Below, in pieces: positions 1-5,565 of a DNA stretch of 5,565 nucleotides (position 1 is the first letter of the stretch; every line of letters begins with the position of its first letter). The notes beneath the pieces were generated by a model. That model saw only the letters and a list, made by a program, of their open reading frames with translations. It was not told where the DNA came from and did no database searches. Source of the DNA: Anaerolineae bacterium (GTDB taxonomy: Bacteria > Chloroflexota > Anaerolineae > Aggregatilineales > Aggregatilineaceae); NCBI GenBank assembly GCA_020848665.1, contig JADLHR010000088.1, positions 1 through 5,565 of the forward strand, written 5' to 3'. Both the position numbers and the translations under genes were made by a program.

Positions 1-1445
1 CCCAGGACGCGCAGCGCACCATACCACAGCGCGTTGATCTCGACCGGCTTGCCGATGCGCGGGGTAGCAACCCAGCCTTCAGACTTGATGTCCATCCAGG
101 TGAGCTGTGTGCCCGGCTCTCCGGCGAACAGCAGCCCGTCGGACGGGGCGCGCACAATGTTGTAGCGAGTGCCGCGCTCGTGCCAGGCGATGATCTCGGC
201 CAGCACGTCGTACAGCTCCGGCAGCGCGGGATGATCGGCACCGGCGGCCTGATACCACGCGTAAACCGCCTGGAAGTACCACAGCGTCGCGTCGGCGGTG
301 TTGTATTCCGGCTCGCTCGCGTCATCGGTGAAGCGGTTGGGGAGCATCCCCCGGTCAACATGGCGGGCGTAGGTCCGCAGGATCGAGGTGGCGTCGTCCA
401 GGCGACCGGTCGCCAGCGTCAGCCCCGGCAGCGCGATCATCGTGTCGCGGCCCCAGTCCGAAAACCAGGGATACCCGGCCAGAACGCTCTTGCCGGTCTC
501 GCCATTGATTGGTCGGGTGACGATGAACTGGTCCGCCGCCAGCACCAACTGCTCGACCCACGCGGGCGCGTCAGGCGGCAGCGCGGCCTGCGCGATCAGC
601 GCGCGCTGGCGGGTCTGCTCGGCGCGCAGCGCCTCGTCCCAGGGTGCGGGATCGTCTGCCTCGGTGGTGATCGCCAGCGCCAGCGTCTCGCCCAGCTCCA
701 GCCCGGTCGTGATCGTGGCGGCGGCGAACAGGTCTTCCTGGTCATCTTCGCCGCGCGCTTTTTCCGCCGAGAGGTGGAAGTTCCACCACCACTCTGTTTC
801 GTCAAAGACGCTGCCGCGATTGATCGCGATCCGGTAGGGGCGCACATCCGCCCCGTTGGTCTTGCTGTCGCCCTTGCCATTGTTCTTAGGCCTGGCGGTG
901 ATGATCAGGGCGTGGCCGTCCGGCCAGGGTGGAGCGCCGGCGCGCTGCACGTCGATGGTGAAGCCGCCGCGCGTCAGGTGGTGGTGATCGCGCCAGGTGC
1001 ACAGCGGGCGGGTGACGAGGCGCACGTTAGCGCAGCCGCGCCGGTAGGTGTAGGTAACATAGGTTGTGTTGCGGCCATGCACCATCCAGATGCGCTGCTC
1101 GATCTGCACATCGCCCAGCGCCCAGGTGAAGACCGGGATTGCGCCGTCCATCTCGAAGTGTTCCAGGTGGCGATAACCATCCGGCAAAACGACTCCGGCG
1201 GCCCATTCGTGCGTGACGAGTGGAAAGCGCCGCCCGTTGATCTCGATCCAGGTGTCGAGGCTGGCAACCGTGACTGTGCGGCGCGTGGGAGGCTGAAGCG
1301 AAGCGGTCAGCAGGCTGTGATAGCGGCGGGTGCGCGCTCCGGCGAGCGATCCCGTCGCATAGCCGCCGATGCCATTCGTCACCAGCCATTCCCGGCGCAG
1401 CGCCGCTTCGAGGCTGCCGGTAATCTCACGACCAAACCGGATCAT
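1..1445 (-). CDS. Glycogen debranching enzyme (amylo-alpha-1,6-glucosidase, GH133), C-terminus cut off by window edge
   Basis: Hydrolyses alpha-1,6 branch points of glycogen or related alpha-glucans in the cytoplasm. 481 codons are visible, clean of stops; members of this bacterial/archaeal family usually run roughly 650-720 residues, so about a quarter to a third is missing. The N-terminal GDE_N domain opens with the family signature EWLVTNGIGGYATGS (19-33) followed by TRRYHSLL (39-46), and has RDHHHLT at 152-158. The (alpha/alpha)6 catalytic domain shows WFSDWGRDTM (327-336), YNTADATLWYF (381-391), LTWMD (448-452) and GKPVEINALWY (465-475), the strongest family fingerprints. A hydrophilic loop rich in K, N and G lies at 186-198. 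The start is fixed: an in-frame TAG lies at 1458-1460, only four codons upstream of the ATG at 1443-1445. The Shine-Dalgarno is poor (purine-rich GAGAACGGAAA). It lies 170 bases downstream of the CBM48 gene on the same strand, so glycogen turnover is a shared theme. No convincing promoter of its own is seen. The family call is certain; exact substrate preference is not. Confidence 0.95.
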   Translation of the reverse strand, partial: MIRFGREITGSLEAALRREWLVTNGIGGYATGSLAGARTRRYHSLLTASLQPPTRRTVTVASLDTWIEINGRRFPLVTHEWAAGVVLPDGYRHLEHFEMDGAIPVFTWALGDVQIEQRIWMVHGRNTTYVTYTYRRGCANVRLVTRPLCTWRDHHHLTRGGFTIDVQRAGAPPWPDGHALIITARPKNNGKGDSKTNGADVRPYRIAINRGSVFDETEWWWNFHLSAEKARGEDDQEDLFAAATITTGLELGETLALAITTEADDPAPWDEALRAEQTRQRALIAQAALPPDAPAWVEQLVLAADQFIVTRPINGETGKSVLAGYPWFSDWGRDTMIALPGLTLATGRLDDATSILRTYARHVDRGMLPNRFTDDASEPEYNTADATLWYFQAVYAWYQAAGADHPALPELYDVLAEIIAWHERGTRYNIVRAPSDGLLFAGEPGTQLTWMDIKSEGWVATPRIGKPVEINALWYGALRVL

Positions 1446-1506
1446 TGTTTCCGTTCTCTAATTCTCCGCCTCAGCGGTTGTCCGGGCGAGGGCAGGGCGC
1501 GCAAAC

Positions 1507-1547
1507 GCCCGCCCGCACGAACCGACAGGCCGGTTGTACGGGCGGGC
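1507..1547 (-). terminator. Long GC-rich hairpin, probable terminator or attenuator of the CBM48 transcript
   Basis: Read on the minus strand, the arm GCCCGCCCGTAC (1547-1536) pairs with GTGCGGGCGGGC (1518-1507) over 12 positions with one G-U wobble. Inside it AACCG pairs with CGGTT around a six-base loop (1525-1530), with a single bulged base at 1519. In the plus-strand transcript the wobble becomes a C-A mismatch, so the fold favours minus-strand RNA. The tail after the stem is only GTTTGC, so the U tract is short and termination may be incomplete. It sits 69 bases after the CBM48 stop codon and 61 bases before the debranching-enzyme start, so it could end the first transcript or reduce readthrough into the second gene. 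Confidence 0.55.
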
Positions 1548-1564
1548 CGTCAAAAGTCTGCGGT

Positions 1565-1612
1565 GGAGCAGCATGGCTCCTCTCGGACGCAGCCCGGCGA
1601 CAAACCGGCTGC
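1565..1612 (-). other. Two short hairpins just downstream of the CBM48 gene
   Basis: GCAGCC (1589-1594) pairs with GGCTGC (1607-1612), extended by two G-C pairs past a bulged base, beginning three bases after the CBM48 stop codon. A second stem, GGAGC (1565-1569) with GCTCC (1576-1580), has a six-base loop. Neither is followed by a T tract on either strand. With the larger hairpin at 1507-1547 they make this 170-base gap unusually structured. They may stabilise the 3' end of the small mRNA or be chance structure in GC-rich DNA. Confidence 0.3.
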
Positions 1613-1615
1613 CGT

Positions 1616-1924
1616 TTACTGCGGATGCGTGCTGACGACCGAGTTGTCGCCGCTAAAGGGATTCGGCTCGTAGCGATCAGCGTCCCAATCGTTGTGCCAC
1701 TGGTTGCCATCGACCAGGTAGCGGAACTTGTAGTCGCGCCCCGCGTCCAGCTCCAGCGTGGCCTTGAAGCTGCCGTTCTTGAGCTTGGTCATGGGTGTCG
1801 CGGATTCGTCCCAGTTGTTGAAATCGCCTACCAGATAGGCGCTGGAGGCCTCGGCAGCGATAGCCGAGGGCAAGATGAAATCAACCTTCACGGTTCCGCG
1901 CTTGAGATATTGCTTCTTGATCAT
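1616..1924 (-). CDS. Stand-alone CBM48 (isoamylase N-terminal/AMPK-beta type) glycogen-binding protein, 102 aa
   Basis: The whole protein is one early-set beta-sandwich domain of the CBM48 family, which normally sits at the N-terminus of branching and debranching enzymes or in AMPK beta. Diagnostic stretches are YLVGDFNNWD (30-39), the ATPMTKLKNGSF turn (42-53), YKFRYLVDG (65-73) with W76, and DNSVV near the end (93-97). W38, K66, W76 and N94 are likely equivalents of the carbohydrate-contacting residues known in AMPK beta; that mapping is by motif, not alignment. There is no catalytic domain, signal peptide or membrane segment. The ATG at 1922-1924 was chosen because AAAGGAG precedes it and family members typically begin MIKKQYL-like; a TTG start eleven codons upstream (1955-1957) would lie almost on the predicted transcription start. 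Likely roles are binding glycogen or assisting the neighbouring debranching enzyme; both are inference. Confidence 0.9.
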   Translation of the reverse strand: MIKKQYLKRGTVKVDFILPSAIAAEASSAYLVGDFNNWDESATPMTKLKNGSFKATLELDAGRDYKFRYLVDGNQWHNDWDADRYEPNPFSGDNSVVSTHPQ

Positions 1925-1935
1925 AGTCGCTGCGT

Positions 1936-1942
1936 CTCCTTT
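1936..1942 (-). promoter_or_regulatory. Ribosome binding site of the CBM48 gene
   Basis: On the minus strand AAAGGAG lies 11 bases before the ATG at 1924. The spacing is slightly long, but it is the only good Shine-Dalgarno here and it decides the start in favour of the ATG over the upstream TTG at 1957. Confidence 0.6.
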
Positions 1943-1965
1943 TCCAGACGAAGCCAACGCCTCGT

Positions 1966-1994
1966 ATTCTAGCAGATTTTATCGGCCCTGCCAG
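1966..1994 (-). promoter_or_regulatory. Sigma70-type promoter for the CBM48 gene (extended -10)
   Basis: On the minus strand the -35 candidate CTGGCA (1994-1989, 4 of 6 consensus) is separated by exactly 17 bases from TAGAAT (1971-1966, 5 of 6). TGC directly before the hexamer gives an extended -10. Transcription would start near 1959, leaving a leader of about 35 bases. The -35 lies within the palindrome CCCTG-C-CAGGG (1986-1996), so a repressor there would block it. Confidence 0.6.
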
Positions 1995-1996
1995 GG
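1986..1996. repeat. Perfect 11-bp palindrome over the CBM48 -35 element
   Basis: CCCTG and CAGGG flank one central C at 1991. The inverted repeat covers the predicted -35 hexamer, an operator-like position. In RNA it could not fold as a hairpin because the loop is one base, so if it has a function it acts as DNA. The short length in GC-rich sequence makes chance a real alternative. Confidence 0.3.
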
Positions 1997-2055
1997 TTCT
2001 AGTACGTTGTTATTACACGCGAGGCCCGGCTGCATTTTCTGCTTCCCGGTACATG

Positions 2056-2077
2056 GCGCGTATATTGCGCGTATTTA
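2056..2077. repeat. Two tandem 11-bp repeats in the divergent intergenic region
   Basis: GCGCGTATATT (2056-2066) is followed directly by GCGCGTATTTA (2067-2077), identical at 9 of 11 positions. The 11-bp period is about one helical turn, placing both copies on the same DNA face. They lie about 60 bp upstream of the CBM48 -35 and about 145 bp before the addB-like start. Possible direct-repeat operator or AT-rich promoter element; TATATT at 2061-2066 resembles a -10 but lacks a convincing -35. Confidence 0.35.
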
Positions 2078-2121
2078 GAGCATACTCCGGGCGAGCGGCT
2101 TCTGACCACACCAATTTCGTG

Positions 2122-2136
2122 GGGAAAGCGATTCCC
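2122..2136. repeat. Inverted repeat GGGAA-N5-TTCCC upstream of the addB-like gene
   Basis: Five-base arms (2122-2126 and 2132-2136) surround five central bases. It lies roughly 40 bp upstream of the candidate -35 of the rightward gene. It could be a regulator site or a small hairpin if transcribed; function unknown. Confidence 0.25.
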
Positions 2137-2173
2137 GCTGCCAGAACAACCGTGCGCGTTGGCGGCCCCCCGT

Positions 2174-2202
2174 TTGCCCTTTGTGGCGCTCCGCACTACA
2201 CT
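2174..2202 (+). promoter_or_regulatory. Candidate promoter for the addB-like gene
   Basis: TTGCCC (2174-2179, 4 of 6 to the -35 consensus) and TACACT (2197-2202, 4 of 6 to the -10 consensus) are separated by 17 bases. The predicted start near 2209 leaves only about 13 bases of leader, beginning right at the Shine-Dalgarno. Moderate match only, chosen because no better pair is visible between 2040 and 2210. Confidence 0.35.
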
Positions 2203-2210
2203 GGCGCCCT

Positions 2211-2217
2211 GGGAGGT
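2211..2217 (+). promoter_or_regulatory. Strong ribosome binding site of the addB-like gene
   Basis: GGGAGGT ends four bases before the ATG at 2222. It fixes that ATG as the start over an in-frame TTG at 2159, whose extra 21 codons would cover this site and the candidate promoter. Confidence 0.8.
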
Positions 2218-2221
2218 CCGT

Positions 2222-5200
2222 ATGCTGTTCGAGCCTATCACGCCCTACCAGGAACCGCCGCACGCGGCGCTCTGGTTCGGCTCTGCCGGGTGTGGCAAGA
2301 CCAAAGCCGTGATCGGCGAAATCCTGGCGCTGCGCGCGCTCAGCCCATTCCGCCCGATCTGGGTGCTGCTGGCGAGCGGCGCGCAGGTCACGGCGTTCCG
2401 CCAGCGGATGCTGCGCGCCAGCAGCGGCGAAGGCGTGCTGTTCGGCGTAGAGTTCTTCAACTTCGAGGCGCTCTACCACCGCCTGCTCGATCGCGCCGGC
2501 GATCCGCAGCGCGCGATTGGCCGGGCAGCGGGCACGCAGGCGCTGCGACGTGTCATCGAGCGGCTGTGCGACGAAGGCGCGCTGGAACTGTTTGGCCCCA
2601 TCGCGCGGACACCCGGCTTCGTGGCGCTGGCGGCGCGGCTGGTGGGCGAGCTGAAGCAGGCGCTCGTCACGCCCGAAGCGTACACCGGGGCCGCCAGTCA
2701 GCTCGGCCCGAAAGATCGCGACCTGGCGCGCATCTACGCAGCGTATCAGGCGTTTTTGCAGAGTTACCGCCTGGTCGATGGGCACGGCGCGGGCTGGGTG
2801 GCGCTCGGCCACGTCCGCGGCGGCGCCGCGCCGACCAGCGACGTGCAGCTGCTGGCTATCGACGGCTTCGACCAGTTCAACCGGCTGCACGTCGAACTGC
2901 TGACCGCGCTGGCGCGCCAGACGGAGCGCACTGTTCTGACTCTGACTCAGCTTGATGACCAGCGAGCGCCGCGTTTTCGCCGTTTCGCCCAGACTCGCAA
3001 GCGACTGGTAGACGCCGGACAAGACCTGTGGCAGATCGTGCCGCTGACCGGCGAAGGCTGCGGGCGCGCTGCGCCGCTGCAACACCTGATCGACTCGCTG
3101 CTGGCGCTCGCGCCGCAGGCGGCTCCGGCGGGGGACACGCTGGCGCTGATCGAGGCCCCGGATGTCGAGCGCGAGGTCCGTGCGGTGTTGCGGCGCGTGA
3201 AACGGCGCCTGTTGGACGGCACGCCGCCGGACGCGATCCTGATCGCAGCGCGCGACCTGGCGCTTTACAGCGGGGCGCTGCGCGAGACAGCGCACGCCTA
3301 CGGGATTCCGCTGGTTGTGCGCGGCGGCCTGCCGCTGCGCGATAACCCGGCTGTCGCCGCTTTTCTGGCGCTGATCGATCTCGCCGCGCGTGATTTTCCG
3401 CGCCGTGACACGCTCGACGTGCTGAGCAGCCCTTATCTTGCGCCGCCCGGTCTCGATCCAGCGTCGGTCGCGGCGCTGGCACGCATCAGCGTCGAGCGGC
3501 AGGTGATCGGCGGGCGGCAGGAATGGCTGGACGCGGTTCGCTCGGCAGCGCACCCGCTCGTGGATGAGGACGGCGAGCCGCAGGACGAGCCAGCGATCAG
3601 CAGCGCGGCGCTTGAAGCGGCGCTGGTCGCATGGTTTGAGCGGATCACGCCGCCCGCCGCCGGGAGGCTTGACGATCTGCTGGGCTGGATCGAGGCCCTG
3701 GCCGGGCCGGATCCGGCAGCCGGGCGCGAAGCGATTGCTGCCGCCGAAGATGCGCCCTTTACGCTGGCGGCGCGTGATCATGTCAATCTGATCGGGCAGG
3801 TCCGCGCCGCGCCGGATGGCGAGCAGGCCACGCGCGATCTGATCGCGCTGCAGGAATTATGGCAGGTGCTGGCCGGGCTGCGCGCCGCGCACGCGCTGGT
3901 CGATGGCGCGTCGAGTCTGGCGCTGCGCTGGCCGGATTTCCGCCCGGAGCTGGAGCTGGCTCTGGCGCAGGCGACGATCACGCCGCCGGGCGGCGCGAGC
4001 CGCCTGGGCCGGGTGCTGGTCACGGACGTGCACGAGGCGCGCGGCCTGCCGCACGATCATATCTATCTGCTGGGATTGGCGGAAGGCATCTTCCCGGCGC
4101 CGCAGGCGCAGGCGGACGTGCATCACGAGGGTGAGCGCCGGGCGTTGGCGGCGTGCGGCGTCGATCTGCCCGCGCCCGCCGAGCGCGCCGATGATCTGAG
4201 CCTGTTCTACCAGGTGATCGGGCTGGCGCGGCGCACGCTGACGCTCAGCCGCTTCACCGTGGACGACAAGGGCGCGCCGGTTCCCCCCTCGCCGTTCTGG
4301 AGTGCAGTGCTGGCGGCGCTCGACGTACCGCCTGGCGCCCGCGAGCGTATCCCGGTCGGCGCGGCGCCGGAGCTGGATCACGCGGCCACCCCGGTTGAAG
4401 CAGCCGTTGCGGTCTCGACGCGGCTGGCGTCGGTCTCCGGCGATATGCACGCTGCGCTGGCCGCGCACAACGCCCTGCTGGACGACTCCGCCTGGCGCAA
4501 CGCGCTGCGCGGGCGCAGGTTGGAGGCCCGCCGCGAGGACGCGCGCAGCCCCTTCGATTGCCACGCCGGGCTGCTCGGCGACCCGGCGCTGATCGCGCGC
4601 GCCGCTCAGGTGCTTGGCCCGGATCGCACGTGGAGCGCCTCGCAGCTTAATGATTACGGGATGTGCCCGTTCCGCTTCTTTGCGCGGCGTCTGCTCGGCC
4701 TGGAAGCGGTCAAAGAGCCGGAAGAAGGGCACGACGCGCTCCAGCTTGGATCGATCAACCACGCCATTCTGGAACGCACCTACCGCGCAATTCAGCGCGA
4801 GGGACTGACGATTGCGCTGGAAAACCTGCCGCGCGCGCAGACGCTGCTTGGCGAGGCGGCGCAGGCGGTTTTTGACAACGCGCCCACCGAGTACGGCTTT
4901 CGCGCGTCTCCTGTGTGGCAGCGCGAGCAGGAAACGCTGCTGCGCCGTCTGCGCTGGCTGGTCGAGCAGGATTTTGGCGCGGGCATCCCGAACGATAAGA
5001 ACAAGACGCTGGAAGCCTGGCTCGACGGGCCGCGCGTGCCCTATGCCCTGGAAGCGTCGTTTGGCATGGGCGATGCCGCGCCAGTCGAGATTGATGGCGA
5101 GGCGGGAACGCTGCGGCTGCGTGGCAAAATCGACCGCCTCGACCGTGTTGGCGACGCGATCATCGTGATCGACTACAAGAGCGGGTCTGGCTCCTTCAAG

Positions 5201-5545
5201 GCTGATGATTTGCGCGAGGGGCGCAGCGTGCAGATGCTGGTCTATCTGCGGGCGGCGCAGCGGCTGCTGGCCGGGCGCGGCGAAACAGCGCGAGTGGTGG
5301 GCGGAGCTTATTGGCATATCGGCAGCCGCGCTATCAGCGGCGCGGTCACCGCCGCCGACGCGGCGCTCGACGACGCCGAGGCGCGGCTGCACAGCCATGT
5401 CATGGCGGCGCGCGCCGGGCGCTTTGTGGTCAGGCCGAGCAAGCCGATGGCCCAGGGGCGCTGCGCATTTCCGTGCGATTTCAGCGAGATGTGCCACCTG
5501 TCGCGCGCTGGACAGCGCCGCAGCCTGCCGGGAGAAGACGCATGA
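2222..5545 (+). CDS. addB: AddB/RexB-type ATP-dependent helicase-nuclease subunit with PD-(D/E)XK nuclease and Fe-S cysteines, 1107 aa
   Basis: Predicted subunit of an AddAB-type complex that resects double-strand DNA ends for recombination. Walker A is intact, GSAGCGKT at 20-27. The second helicase motif reads LLAIDGFDQF (210-219), with D-G in place of the D-E of active SF1 helicases, as in AddB proteins. GIPLVVRGGLPLR (361-373) and LSSPYL (401-406) match the UvrD-like/AddB core; VHEARGLPHDHIYLLGL (603-619) and the region around LARRTLTLSR (668-677) stand where motifs V and VI would be. The C-terminal nuclease has H847 in GSINHAILE, D971 in GKIDRLD, D984 and K986 in IDYK, and Q1004-x3-Y1008, all RecB/AddB-family catalytic motifs. 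C815 plus C1081, C1085 and C1091 bracket the nuclease as in the AddB 4Fe-4S cluster. Length is close to Bacillus AddB (about 1166). The gene overlaps the next one by four bases. The family call is firm; AddB versus a lineage-specific AddB-like orthologue is less so. Confidence 0.88.
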   Translation: MLFEPITPYQEPPHAALWFGSAGCGKTKAVIGEILALRALSPFRPIWVLLASGAQVTAFRQRMLRASSGEGVLFGVEFFNFEALYHRLLDRAGDPQRAIGRAAGTQALRRVIERLCDEGALELFGPIARTPGFVALAARLVGELKQALVTPEAYTGAASQLGPKDRDLARIYAAYQAFLQSYRLVDGHGAGWVALGHVRGGAAPTSDVQLLAIDGFDQFNRLHVELLTALARQTERTVLTLTQLDDQRAPRFRRFAQTRKRLVDAGQDLWQIVPLTGEGCGRAAPLQHLIDSLLALAPQAAPAGDTLALIEAPDVEREVRAVLRRVKRRLLDGTPPDAILIAARDLALYSGALRETAHAYGIPLVVRGGLPLRDNPAVAAFLALIDLAARDFPRRDTLDVLSSPYLAPPGLDPASVAALARISVERQVIGGRQEWLDAVRSAAHPLVDEDGEPQDEPAISSAALEAALVAWFERITPPAAGRLDDLLGWIEALAGPDPAAGREAIAAAEDAPFTLAARDHVNLIGQVRAAPDGEQATRDLIALQELWQVLAGLRAAHALVDGASSLALRWPDFRPELELALAQATITPPGGASRLGRVLVTDVHEARGLPHDHIYLLGLAEGIFPAPQAQADVHHEGERRALAACGVDLPAPAERADDLSLFYQVIGLARRTLTLSRFTVDDKGAPVPPSPFWSAVLAALDVPPGARERIPVGAAPELDHAATPVEAAVAVSTRLASVSGDMHAALAAHNALLDDSAWRNALRGRRLEARREDARSPFDCHAGLLGDPALIARAAQVLGPDRTWSASQLNDYGMCPFRFFARRLLGLEAVKEPEEGHDALQLGSINHAILERTYRAIQREGLTIALENLPRAQTLLGEAAQAVFDNAPTEYGFRASPVWQREQETLLRRLRWLVEQDFGAGIPNDKNKTLEAWLDGPRVPYALEASFGMGDAAPVEIDGEAGTLRLRGKIDRLDRVGDAIIVIDYKSGSGSFKADDLREGRSVQMLVYLRAAQRLLAGRGETARVVGGAYWHIGSRAISGAVTAADAALDDAEARLHSHVMAARAGRFVVRPSKPMAQGRCAFPCDFSEMCHLSRAGQRRSLPGEDA
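5530..5534 (+). promoter_or_regulatory. Ribosome binding site for the downstream gene, inside the addB-like 3' end
   Basis: GGGAG lies seven bases before the ATG at 5542, within the last codons of the addB-like gene. Good spacing, supporting the overlapping start as real. Confidence 0.5.
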
Positions 5546-5565
5546 ATTTCCGGTCGTGGGCCAGG
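5542..5565 (+). CDS. Start of a translationally coupled downstream gene (8 codons visible), possibly addA
   Basis: ATG at 5542-5544 shares an ATGA with the stop codon of the addB-like gene, a typical arrangement for co-translated subunits of one complex, and a GGGAG precedes it. The visible peptide is MNFRSWAR, too short to identify a family. Gene order in many bacteria places addA (UvrD-like helicase with its own nuclease domain) directly after addB, so AddA is the leading guess. This rests on context only; no helicase motif is in view. Confidence 0.5.

Noticed and set aside
180..1673. Long plus-strand open frame of 497 codons antisense to the debranching enzyme
   Set aside because: Its translation is rich in R, G, A and P with no recognisable domain, while the opposite strand encodes a clear GH133 enzyme. 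Long antisense open frames are common in GC-rich coding DNA.
1445..1972. Plus-strand open frame of 175 codons across the hairpin-rich gap and the CBM48 gene
   Set aside because: It is antisense to a well-defined CBM48 domain and reads through the terminator-like hairpin. No ribosome binding site or domain.
2159..2221. In-frame TTG at 2159 as start of the addB-like gene
   Set aside because: The extra 21 codons have no Shine-Dalgarno before them and would cover the GGGAGGT that sits at ideal distance from the ATG at 2222.
2053..2955. Plus-strand open frame of 300 codons overlapping the start of the addB-like gene in another frame
   Set aside because: Arginine/alanine-rich translation with no domain, fully explained as an out-of-frame reading of the addB-like coding sequence.
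2075..3781. Minus-strand open frame of 568 codons opposite the first half of the addB-like gene
   Set aside because: Low-complexity R/A/Q-rich translation without motifs, and it also crosses the divergent regulatory region. The plus strand carries Walker A and conserved AddB segments.
5462..5494. C-terminal cysteines as a zinc finger or a Cas4-type CRISPR nuclease
   Set aside because: A Cas4 protein is about 200 residues and would sit by cas genes or an array, none of which are here. The 1100-residue context with Walker A and the distant fourth cysteine fits AddB.
3857..5497. Minus-strand open frame of 546 codons opposite the nuclease half
   Set aside because: No motif, and it mirrors the codon structure of the real plus-strand gene, which has the full PD-(D/E)XK and Cys signature here.

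Overview
This is a GC-rich bacterial stretch, by eye about 65% G+C with codon third positions mostly G or C. It carries two unrelated gene groups that diverge from a shared intergenic region. A bacterial/archaeal-type GH133 glycogen debranching enzyme, a free-standing CBM48 protein and an AddB-like nuclease together suggest a Chloroflexota (Anaerolineae-like) genome. That assignment is an inference from gene content and composition; there is no rRNA or marker gene in the window.

Left half, minus strand (glycogen/alpha-glucan metabolism). A small 102-residue protein that is essentially one CBM48 (isoamylase N-terminal/AMPK-beta type) glycogen-binding fold is read from 1924 down to 1616. After a 170-base gap with several hairpins, a glycogen debranching enzyme starts at 1445 and runs off the left edge of the window. 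Its first 481 residues are present and the C-terminus is missing. The gap contains a long, GC-rich, slightly imperfect hairpin (1507-1547) that fits best as a terminator or partial attenuator for the minus-strand transcript.

Middle, 1925-2221. This divergent regulatory region has a good sigma70-type promoter for the CBM48 gene (CTGGCA-N17-TAGAAT with an extended -10), a weaker candidate promoter and a strong Shine-Dalgarno for the rightward gene. It also has three small operator-like repeats of unknown meaning.

Right half, plus strand (recombinational DNA repair). One large gene (2222-5545, 1107 residues) encodes an AddB/RexB-type helicase-nuclease subunit. It has an intact Walker A, degenerate remaining helicase motifs, a C-terminal RecB-family PD-(D/E)XK nuclease and four cysteines placed as in the AddB Fe-S cluster. 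Its stop codon overlaps the start of another rightward gene (ATGA at 5542-5545), of which only eight codons are visible. By gene order this could be the partner helicase AddA, but eight codons cannot prove it.

I see no mobile element, tRNA, rRNA or CRISPR array. The window looks like ordinary housekeeping chromosome and not a new system. The points worth a second look are the solo CBM48 protein beside the debranching enzyme, the strand-biased hairpin between them, the organised repeats in the divergent promoter region and the Cys spacing of the AddB-like protein.
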